A stretch of 64,000 nucleotides of DNA, taken from positions 2,104,210 to 2,168,209 of the forward strand of contig NC_085100.1 of NCBI RefSeq assembly GCF_963422355.1, read 5' to 3'. Shown in pieces: positions 24,898-37,300 of the stretch (positions are counted from its first letter, which is position 1; each line of letters starts with the position of its first letter). Source of the stretch: Corticium candelabrum (lineage: Eukaryota > Porifera > Homoscleromorpha > Homosclerophorida > Plakinidae). Made by a program: the position numbers and the translations under genes. The notes beneath the pieces were generated by a model. It searched no databases and was not told the origin of the DNA. It saw only the letters and a program-made list of their open reading frames with translations.

Positions 24898-27800
24898 CAA
24901 ACTGGCGTGGCGTGGCGCGTTACTCCAGCAGTTGGGAGCAAGACTGGTTTCGGATGTTCATATCAAAATTTTGATCAAAACTCCTTATTAGATAGTACTG
25001 CCTTTACAATTAGCTACTACGCGCTAGTGATAATTGTTATACTTAAATACGCAGGACATACAATTTTAATAAACGTAATGTTAAATCAACCCTTGTTCAC
25101 TTCTCTTGATCTGTCCGATTTGGCAAATAGTCTAGAAAACTGCGAGGGGGTGGGGAATTTGGGGAGAATTCTCTCCAAAGAGATGCCAGGCTAAGCCACT
25201 GACTCAAATTTCCATGGTGAGATGCATAGTCATAGCCACATTGATATGATTACAGCTACTGCCAATAGTTTTACAGTGTACTCATACTTGTCTGAGAGAT
25301 GGTTGCAAGTCTGCAATGCTGTATAGTGGTACAAATGTAGGATCGGTGTAGGAGATATCCATCACATCGTCTTTGTGAAAGTTGGAGTGAGACCAAGACC
25401 ACGTGCCATTCAAACCAGAGCCACTAAATGTTTGTGTGATTCGCCCTATAAACATCAAATGGGCAACACAGTAATGTCACAGCAAATAGAGTACATTTTG
25501 TAAAGAAGTGAACTTACATGTCTTTGCAAATGTCACGTTATCTTGTAGTGAGTAAGTGATTCCATCTGATCCCAACAGATCATTATTCAGATCTCCGTCC
25601 ATGTAGCCACACAGACCATCTGTTTTGCCTTTAAATGTGGCAACGGGAGAGAAGAGAATATTGATGAATTGTCTTTTCATACCAGGACTGTAGCGAACTT
25701 CAACAGACAAGTAGACATCATTATACCACTGGAAAGTAATGAGAACTCTAATGGTGCCGCTGTCTTCTTCATTTGCTGATGAGGAATTATTATGATAAAT
25801 AGTGGCTTCCATATGCACTCTGCCATTAGCTAAACTCAGCTTCTCTTCGTTTAGTGGAGCCACGACAACACCATTAATTCTATAGGCAAAAAATTGATAG
25901 ATATTATGTGTTAGAAACTTGTGTAAGATGGATGGCTGCTTCATACCTCACAAAAGGGAGATCATTTGGAGAAGGATTGTGTGGAGTTGTAATTGTTACA
26001 ATATTAGTTTCCACCTTGATTGCTACAGCCCCAATGAGTGACACTCGTTGATACTTGAAAAATCGTGTTGCAACTCCAAAGTCATTGTCACGACTTTTGC
26101 AATACCAAAACTCTCCGATATCAAAATAGTCGTAGCTGAAACCTAAGATATGACATTTTTACAAACAAGAGAGCGGAAGGAAGTTTGCTTTACACAGACC
26201 ATCAAGAGTTTCCAAATGTGGATCTCCTGCCATTCTTCTCGGTCTTGCAATTTGACATCCTCTGCCAATCCATTGAGGCTCACACACACAGTATGGATGT
26301 TGATCGGCTCGATCCCTTTGTGGTATTGTACAGTTGCCATTGTCAGAGCAGTCTAAAATGAGAATGAAGCAGTAATCATGATGAGTTAAGGACTTGCATT
26401 TGATGGAAATAAGCTAACATGGCCACGGACTGCAGTCAGGAACATCACAGAAAGGACCTCTCCATCCTTTAGCGCAAACGGGAGGTAGACCTCCTCGATC
26501 TTGTTTAGACTGACAGCTGCACACACAGTCTTGCCACACTGCTTCCATACCCTCAAGGCATGAGGGACACCTAAATTAATGTGAGAAAATACATTGTTTT
26601 GAAAAATTTGACAATAATTAACAATTTAAACACAAATATGGAAAGTGTTGAGAATTGTTACTTGTCATTGAGACAAATGCAACCGCTTGGACCGCGAGTG
26701 GAGTGCTGGCAATTTCTACATTTGCAAGAACAGTCACATTGACCGTCTGGTCCAATGGTGCTTTTAGTTCCATCTCGACATGTACAGCCACACTGCTGAA
26801 AAATATGCTCAATCGACCTTGTGTGCATAAATAAGAGACAACGATGGTGATAGTATACCTTGCAATCGCCACTGTTTCCGTTGTCTCTAAGGCTGAAGTC
26901 AGCACAGCGACACTTGCATTCTACTTTGTTTTGTTTCAAGTTATATTGCTCGACTGTACCCAGAGGACACGGAGAGGAACAATAAGAATTCAGACATTGA
27001 AGGCAACGTTTGATGCCATTCTTTTCTTCGCAGTTTGCACGGCCGGGACACTCACATGGGCAATCTGTTTCCTGCTTCATGCACACACTTGACTTTACAT
27101 CGATGAAATGACTTGATTGCAATGGATGAAGTTGTTTTGTTATCTTAAAATTTTGCAAATAAAGTTCTATAGAACCAGCAACGTTGCTCACACCAGCCAG
27201 TGATTCCATTTCTAACTTCTGCAATGTTATTACAATATTTAGTTACTAATCACATCACATTGCATTATCTGTTTGTGTCACCTTATCAAGAGGGCAGCCC
27301 GAAGAACACTCTTTTGCTGTCCATTTTCCATGTAAAGTCGGTTGGATGTTTATTGTGAGTGAAGAAGGAGACAGTGTGTTGGCGACGTGCACACCCACTC
27401 TGTTCTGTATAAATGATGGTACTCTTGTGTTGACATGTTCAGGTAGTCGATAGAAATATGGCCACGTGATTTGAAAGTTTGGGGAAACATTCGTTTCGAG
27501 TGACGAGCTTCGTCCTTTTATTTTACTCTTTGATATGAACTTTTTCAAAGGCACTTCTTGATAAGATTTGACTTTAGCCTTACAGTTTTAAAATTAAAAT
27601 TAAATTAGAGATGGCGAGTCGCTTACCAACCATAGGTGCAACTTACATCTCTAACGTACTCGCTGCCAACGTCATTGCGCCACAAGATTCCCGCTTTAAG
27701 ACTTCCATTGGTCACGTACTCGTGAGCTATTTTGATGTCTGAATAGTCTAAAGACTTTGCATCATAGTTGAGACTATATGACAATGATGCCTCAAACCCG

Positions 27801-28234
27801 AGTATTCCCGGGATGCAAAGAGGTCCCACAGTGATACAGAACGTTTTGCGTTGTCTAGGAAGAGATGTGGCCTTGATTCCCGCCGGGCCTTTGACACTTC
27901 CGTCTCTAGGTACAATCAATGCAACATTGCTTTGTCTAAGATTGAATAGAACATTTACCTTGTTACGTCAAGAGCTACTTTGGTTCTTGTAAATAGGTGA
28001 ACATTCCCGTCAAACTGAAATCCAAACTTGGTAACAAATGGTGAAGTGTGGTTACTTCGGAACGTCATGGTAATATTGGGATCATATGACAATCTGATTT
28101 CTGTTGTTAGCGAAGCAGTTCCAAAGCCAACCGAAATCTGGAATGACATGTATAATATGTAATATATATATATACATTTTTTTTGTATATATATATACAT
28201 ACATACATACATACATACATACATACATACATAC

Positions 28235-28332
<98 letters not shown>

Positions 28333-31300
28333 ATATATATATATAATTCTTTACCTGAGGATTGAGAATACAATCTACACTGAATGTGGGCTCTAGGTTG
28401 CTTGATGACATAGGGTCGCATGCAGACAATGAGAGAGATCCTTTTTCGATTTTATCGTGTATTATTGGCGCATTATTTTCAATATCAGTGGTACCGACAA
28501 TGATCACAACGTCGCCTAATCCCGTACCGTCATCATTGCTGTCTACAATTCCATCAGAATTCGTTGATCCACACAGAGGTTTGCCGATAGCGCTGGTCGG
28601 TTCCAATTCAATGTATGTGATCTTGTCATCAAACGAGTTGTATTTGTCTTTAGCGTAACCGGCGATGGAACCGCTGGGCCGACCTACCACTGCGTCACCG
28701 ACTGCTATGTCGAGATTGTTGGGCAGTTGATTCTCGTAAACAAGTAGACCCAGTCGACCATCTCCTCCTACTCCTGTTATAGACGGTAACAAGTTAGAAG
28801 ATGGACTACTCTTTGTTCTAATGAATGATTTGATTGAATCTGGTGCTGTGGTAGAGGAACAATCGGCCAGAATTGTATGGACGAACGTGTGACCTCCAGA
28901 CGCTTCGATCGATTGCACTATTTCAATAAATCCGAAACTTTGATTGCTCACAATAGCTTCTCCATTGACGAGGATTTCTGAAGATTTGGAAATGGCAATC
29001 ACATACGTGCCGTTGAGCCAATCACCGACACACTTATAAACTGGCTTACTGGACGGTATAACTAACGTTCTCGACGCTCCCGACAAATTCGGAAAGCTGG
29101 AGTTCAAAATCTGTAGCAGTGCGTCAGAATTGGGAGTGTGTTCTATAGCAGCCTTGTGAATAACAGACTCCAGTTCGACGTTTTCGTGAAAGTCAGCGTA
29201 TTTGATAACGTTCTCTAGTGTGGCTGGTCTGCTTTTGATTAACTGGTACGATCCAATGCTGCCAACAGAAGATACTTTATCTAGAATTCCTCCACTCTGA
29301 CTGCTAGCCATGATGTGACCACTGAAGAGAGGTAGATATGGTTTGGTAATAAAGAGTGACTCTTCTGACGTGAGGTGTCCCATCATACGATATATAACAT
29401 GATCACTACCAAACACTTTGACGTCGTTAAAGAGATCGACAGAAGAACGTCGTGTAGTTTGATCAAAAGTACTATGACGTTTGCTTTTCTGACGAGCAGA
29501 CGGTTGAGAAAGAGGCAAGTGACTTGCTACTTTTGGCTCGTTTACGTCCAGTCCGTAGTCTGGAGTCACTCTACCGTATGGACATTGAGCTTCGTTCCAC
29601 GACGAACAAGATCCCTGCACAAACAAAGTTAACCTGATTGCTACATAAGTTTCTGTTACACATGTAGTCTCACTATGTCGTTGTAACAAGCTTCAATATC
29701 GTGACAATTTTGACACGTTTCATTGCTGCTTGTGGCCACCTTCCAATTACACGGATCATTACATCCGATTTCCTACGTAGATATCAATTGCAGTTAACTA
29801 TAAAACCATTTTCCGGTTCTCAACACAATTTCTTACCTTAATTCTCTGCGAGCAGGAATGAGTTGTCTGTGGGGAATAACAAGCGTAGTAGAACCATGAC
29901 GAGCAGATGTGTTTGTCGGGCCCAATTCCCAATCCCGGAAGGCATTGCTGCTTTTCATCACACCATCCACATCCTGCTTGTCTGCTGCATGCGTGACATG
30001 TTGTATATAATCCACAATATGTGGTAGTGCAGGCACGACCCTGTTGGAAGTAACAGCACAAATATGCGAAGTGTGTGGTTTAGAGTAATACATACAAGTG
30101 TTATCTGACCTTCCATCCAACTCTGCAACGGCACTGATTAGGTCCAACACACGTACCATATCCCGAGCATTCGTTAACTTGGGAGCAATCGAAATCGGAG
30201 CAATCTCTTCCTGCCCATCCTTTGTTGCATAAACAAGTTCGAGTATTGCTGTTGCATCGACCATGCTGACTACGACTGTTTGGACAGTTTCCTACACAAG
30301 GCAGAACACGTATATAGTTAACTATTGAGTTTCTACCAACGAACTATTAAATTACAAGTGCTATACCAGAAGGAATGATTATGCACAGAAACGGTAAATG
30401 GAGACTGCAAATTTTGGTTTCCACTCCACCATATGTTTGACTGAAACATTGGTCAGATCCTTGGTTATGAGACCAGACTTCTGTTGCAGTTGACCATGAC
30501 GGTATTAGTGTAGCATACATTGTTGTTTTTAGAGCTGATGCTAGTTTTCCGCCTCGATTCTGTAAGCGGACAACAATAAACATTGAGGTAGTTGGACGAT
30601 TAAGTTCTGCTTATATTATATTATAGCTCTGGTTGATAGACTAAGGGTCACTCACCTGACAATAAGCACTTGCTGCAGACCAACTTCTTGCTCCTTTTAC
30701 GTAGAGATAACAGTTTTGTTTGAATTCTTTCCAACCAAAAGAACAAACTAAAGAATACACAGTTAAAACTATTATTTGTAAGTTAAGACAGTGCAGGAAG
30801 ATAGAGATATACCTGGTCGAACTGACCAAGGGTTGGTGTCGTTAATGGGCGTGATATCTATATTTGCTCTGTAAGATTCATCGTGTTTGTCCAATACTTT
30901 CAGTTCTGCCTTGTTCAAGTTTGCTGTTCCCCACCAGTTGTTCTTGGCTTCATGATTTCCTTGGTATTGATCCGGTCCTGCTACCATTTCATATGTATTG
31001 GCAGGGTTGAAGAACACATTTCCACTATACGAAGCGGCAACGCCGTCTGCTAGCATGGTCCACCTCTCGTTTGGTTTCTGCCCCACATTTAAATAGAAGA
31101 TGTTATGTGAACAGTGCTGGTTGTTTACCGAGTGTTGTGATGCAGTTTCCCAGCGTACGGTATGACGAGCTGTGTTGTTGTAAACCGTATTTCTATTCAC
31201 GTTAGCAGCGACGTTAGTGATAGATAATGTGTCGTGCAGAATGCCAGCAGAATTATGACTGATATCGTTATCAATGATCGATGCTCGCGGTTCCGTCGTG

Positions 31301-34300
31301 CCACTAGCTGCAGACAACGACACGGCGGCACCTCCCACATTTGCCTCAATCTGATTGTTGCTTACAACAACAGACGAGTTCTCACTTCCTCTGTCTAACT
31401 TTAAGGTAATAGCTCCGACTGCATTACTCTCAATGACATTGTTTTGTATGAGAAGGTTGGATTTGTCTACTTGCATGTTCACACCGCTAGATCTCAGATG
31501 TGTCGTCGTTGTAGCCAACTGCCCGTTACGAGAAATGATATTTCTGCTCAACTCAAAAGTATGTACTGTCGACCCGTATCCAATGTCCCCCGAGCTTGTA
31601 GCCGCCACGTCAATCCCGCCGACAGTGTTGTTTGACACAACAGAGTCACTGAGGGAGAAATCGTATCTTTCGTGGCTGCTCTTGCTTGTATTGAGTGCCA
31701 AGCCTGATAATCCGTTATTCATCAGGAATGCACTTGCAATGTGATGTGAGCTCATCTGTTGAGTATTTAAATCTGTAAAAGTTCAAATATTGTTTACATA
31801 TTTAGCCTTTTGTCTATTGCATTACTCTGTTGCAATTGTATTTTGTAACACATCTTTCTTTATAACATGCAATCCAGACATTCAACGTGTTGTGTACTTG
31901 CGTAGGGTACACGTTGTGGCCGCTGTTAGCTTTATTGTAAACATAGTAGCTGTTGGACAGCTGCCTGTTTCCAATAGTTATGCAAATTTCGAATAGCCAG
32001 AACTGGCCACATGCCGGGAAAAGTAATGTTCTGGTTGACGGGTACTGTATTATTATATATTTTGTACCAAGCTAATTATTTGACTTTTATTTTTTATGTT
32101 GTAAATTATTTGAGCGTTGTTTAGAAATTGTTTAGCTTAATTGAGAGGTTTGTCACTAACCTGTGGGATGCTGCTGTATGTAAGCAAGAAAGTAGTTGTC
32201 TTCTAACGTATATCTTTCGTCGGTAAATACTGCTCTTACGTCAACTGTAATGGTTTGAGATTGTGAAGTGTAGTGGAGAGGATAGTTGGGTTCTAATCGA
32301 TTCTGCCGAAAAACGTTTTGTTGGTCGATGGTAACGTATGAGTCCCACTCTTGAAACCGTATAGCCATGATGTGAACAGAGATGACGTGTTGAGAAGTGG
32401 CGTCAATTGTTGCAGAGCAGGATTGGACGGAGGAACCTCTTGAAATAGGTGTGGCTATGAATCTGAGGAAAAACGAGGAAGCAGCCGAGAGTGAGCTGGA
32501 CACTGCGCAGATATCAACTATTTGTTTATGTAAGACAGGAATATCCCACATTCTTTGTAAAACACTATCGACTCTTATCACCAGACCATGACCGACATTG
32601 TTGTTGCTTGTCAAGTGTGTAATAGAACTAGCAGCCGTATTGATCAGTTCGACTCCATTACCATCGCTCCCTTCCACCGTCAGTTGAGATATGTTGATAT
32701 AGGGGGAATGACTAACTTCTATTCCAGTCCACGCGCTCTTATTGACGACGACGTTGAATAACTCAACGTTTACTCCAACATTTTGAACGGCAGCTATATG
32801 ACCTGCGTTTGCTATTCCTGCATTACTAATAATCACATTTCTCATTGAAGATTTGCCTGACGTTTTAGCAGAGAATCGAACTCCAGTCCAATGATAAACG
32901 GATTTGTGCGTTTTATAATGACCGTCGACGTTTTGGCTGGAACATGACGCCACTAATTGACCGTAGTGGCAGGTAGTTTTCTTTAAATCATAATTGATGC
33001 ATTGTCTTAAAGTCTCTTCGTCTCCTCTACACAATACATGTTCTAGCCACGCTGCGGTAGTCGAAGTTTCTAGGGTTGGATCAACGTACGGCCATTGCCG
33101 ATTAGCGTTAGAGTATCCTAATTCTCGGCATATCACTCGAGTGTTATAATGATCATGGTATCCCCGCCATCGCCAATCACTGTAATTACGCACAGCGCAG
33201 ACTGGACCCCAGTTGCCATTGTGAAATATTTCCACTCTTCCTCTCCATTGAGATGAACCGTCAACGAGTCTTAAACTGCCCTCTTCTAGCTGCAGGTTAC
33301 CAATTGCAAAGCTATCATCTCTCAGCAATATTGGAGAATTGTCGTTGCCATGAGCAATGAGCTGTCCTTCCACTAGAATTCCAGTATTGTGAGTGAATTT
33401 CAGTTCTACTCCTGATTCTATGGTTAGTGTATTGCCAGGTAAGACGGTGATGTCTCCAGTAACAACGTACGGGCTACCAGAAGCTGCTAATATTGTGTTG
33501 CTCGACACACGCCCTCGTACGATGCTATTAGGACGAGTGATAGCCAGTGTTGCAGAAAAGAAAGGGGAAGCTGTAGGACCGTTTTTAGAAGTGAGAAAAG
33601 GAAAATATTGTGCAGAAGCTAAACGAGAACAGTAACCAAAGTCATGAATGCGGTCAATAATGATGTTTTCGTCTGTCGTTCCCCAGTAATTGTTGGTCAC
33701 ATTGATGACTCTCTCTTGAGAGCTTTGAACTGGTATCTCGACTCCCAACTCAAACAGAGATCCCGGATTATCAAAATGATTATTTTTGATTAGAAAACGA
33801 TCTGAAGTGGACACAATCAAGACGGCAGAGCGACCATCTCGATGGTAAGTGTCACTTTCGGTTACGTAGTTGTCGATCATTGTGTTGTTGGTAAATACAA
33901 AGTCAGATTGGGTGAGAGTTTGTGCTTCTATTCGTACAACATGAGTTCCTCTATTGTGTGTGAAAAGATTGCCAGTTGATACCAACGAAGTCGTATAACC
34001 TTGCAACGTCAAACATCCTCCTCTTCCAACTCGATGTCGTTCAAACGTGTTGGAGTAAATATTGAATATTCCATTCCAGTCTCCATTTCTTGAAAGGAAT
34101 AAGTCTGTGCCGCTGTTATTTGAGAACAAATTATTGGAAACGGTGAAATCCAGTTGCAGTCGCACGTTGGAGTTGTAGTCATTTTGTAGATGAACTCCTT
34201 CTTCATTAGACTCAAAGAAATTGTGCGAAATATCGCAACGGCACTGACGTCGTCTATTCCTGTATGTCCTATATAAAACTGCATTTTTTCTGGCCTGTGA

Positions 34301-37300
34301 TATAAAATTTTTAGACAACGTCGAGTGACAGCCGAAATTGTTAGAGTAGTAGTAATCCATGTACAGATATATTCCTGTGGAAACGTTGACAACTCGATTG
34401 TTAGTAACAATTTGTTGTCCGTCTCCATACCTGTAGTCCACTCCATTTCCTTTTGTATGAGCTATAGTACAGTTATCAACCATCACATCACCTTCATGAC
34501 TGGAAACATACACACCGTCATTGAGAACGTTCATGATTGTGACGTTCTGTATTCGAGCATCATCATACGCATTCTCAAAGTACACACCATACTGAGAGTT
34601 ATGAATAGAACTTGACTTGATGATAACAACAGGTTGTTGTCCAGTAGTAGGAATGACGTCAACAAACAAAGCAAATCCAGGAGCGCCCGTCTTCTGGCCT
34701 GTTGTCACTTGTATGTAAATGTTGTTGCTGGAAGACAAGACTGGCTCGTTACTAGAACGCGTTCTGTATCCAGAATATGAAACAAGAAGAGAGCTCGCGG
34801 ATTGAGCGCCATCTCGTATGTAAAGTCTATCATAGTTGTAAAGTCTCAGACTGACAAGACGAACAGAGAGTATAGTATTAGGTGGACCTTGCATAACAAC
34901 GGAGCAACTAATTCCCGGTAAATGATCGTCTTGAGACATTCCAACATAAGATCCTTCTTCTGGGTCTACAGATATAATAGTTTGTCCAGAGCAAATGGAT
35001 TCATAGTCCACGTTGGCAGACAATAGAGACGAAAAGTCGTAGACGTGTATTCCTGCACCTGCTACATCATTGACTGTGACATACTCTACCATCAGACTAC
35101 GACCACGTGGTCTACGGATAACCAAACCATCTCCAACCGCACCTACAATGGTCACTCCACTGATAACAGCTTCTTGGTGTAAGTGCGACACTTCCATAGC
35201 CGTCGATGTCGAGTCTTTGATGGTTAATCCATTGGTTTGTGGAGGACGGAATATGGATTGAACAGAAGGTACTGTCTTATCATATCTATTACCTGCTCTT
35301 ATAATTTTCGTGTAGTTTAGAACGGATCGTGGCGTTTTCTGATTGAAAGGATAGTTGGAGACGGTGCTGGTAGGTGCAAAGCGGATACCTGCCCAATTGG
35401 TTTGAGCAAATTGAGACGATTGTCGATAACATAGAGCGCGATCACAGAAGCATTCAACTCCTACAACCTGTAAACATTTCGAATGTGGAGCGTAGCTAGA
35501 TGTGTTGAACGTGCAATTATTAAATGACGTTGCGTTTTCGGGACACCAGAAATCACGAACAATAGGATCTCCGAGGGCAGGAAACCACTCAGTCTGCCAC
35601 CACCCGTGGTACCAATTATCATGTTTGTTCCAATAAGTAAGTTGTTGACATGTCAATAACGCAATGCGGTCCAATGACAAATAACCAATCGATCGTGAAT
35701 TGAAACAAAGTGGGTACCACAATCCGTTGAGTTGCAGCTCAATATTGCCGTATACGAAATAGGAGTAGCTAAAAGGTTCAGAGAAACGGACTAGTAATTG
35801 TGTATCAGAATTTGATTTGTTTTTGGCATCTTTTACTATGTGAGTAAATATAACGGGATTGTCAGGCGTTCCTTTACTCAAGATCCTTCCTTCTATCAAT
35901 ATTCCAACATATGGCAAGATAGTCAGCACGGCACCCGCTTCTACAGTCAGTGTTGCGTTTGCTAGGACAGTCACATCACGTGTTACAGTGTAAGGTCCAC
36001 CGGAAGCAGTTAACGTAAAATCAGTATGCAGTTGGCCTCCAACTTCTCTGTTGTTGTTCAGAAATGGAGGATACGATCTCGGATGACTTGATGATGCAAC
36101 ATGAGAGATGGACGGAGACAGAAGAAACGGAAAGTATTGAGCGACTAACAAGTGATTACGATCATCAAAATCAAATATTTTTTCTACAATTTTTTCTTCA
36201 TTTGCCGTTCCCCACCAGTTGAGTGTGACGTTGATTGTGTCTAGTGATGAGTATCCTTCCACTTGGACCGCCAGTTCTGTGTTCGCATTTTGATTGTCAA
36301 GTATATTATTGTAGACGCTCATGTAGCCTGTACCGGTAAGGACAATTACTGCATTTGGAGTAGACTTTGCGTATCCGGTGGGGAGAGATGACAGAGAGTT
36401 ATTTGTCAGTTCGTTATCTCTGAATATTAACAAACTGTCAACATGTTGATGAGAAGAGTGAAATGATGCTCTTGTATTCAACCTCACTACATATTCTCCA
36501 CTGTTGTATGTGAAGACATTGTTTTCAACTATAACTGGCGTGTGTATTGAGATGCTGTAATAATAATTGTCATTAATATCCATTGCTCCCGAGCAGCATT
36601 TTCCATTATTGTTCATAAAGTTGTTTCTAGCGATGATGGCATAGCCGTCACGATATCTGCGTGTAAACAAAAGTGCTTGCAAATTTTGTTGGAACGTATT
36701 GTCTGTGATATTGATGTGAACCAAGTGTGAGTTGGAATCATAGACATAAATATCAACATTAAGAGCAGTGCCTGTAGTTCCAGAAAACGTGCAATTAGAA
36801 ACTTGAAGCTGAGAAGCTTGTTGTATAGTCTGAGGCAAGTAGCTGGAGTAATAATGGTGACTGTAAACATATGCTCCTCGGTATGAGTTCTGGGTGAAAG
36901 TGCTGTTAGCGATAGAAACATTCGAGTAGCTATATAGGTTTGTATTTAGTCCTATGTAACAGTTGGTAACATATAATTCAGTTACCTCCAGCATGTGTAG
37001 GTCTGTATTGATTCGAATGCCAGTTTGCCATGAGCTTGTATGACATTGTACATTTGTTGATAAAATCATCACCTGATTGGCAGATCCACTCATTTCTATT
37101 GCCGTTCCTGTTACGCCGGTAATGACAGAGTTGATGATACGTCGGACGCCAGCACTTCCGAACAGTCGTATTCCACTCGACGTTCGAACGAGTCCAGTTA
37201 TGTTACAATTGTTTACATTTTCTCCACGAGAACCTAAACATAGAGTATGCTCATAATGAAATGTATAGTTGTAGCAGTTGAACAAAGACTTACCAATAGG

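Noticed and set aside
28235-28354. C-terminal extension of the 420-codon exon into Cys-Val repeats
   Set aside because: It reads through the donor CAG|GTAAAG at 28354 into the microsatellite; the next exon resumes at 28137 in phase.
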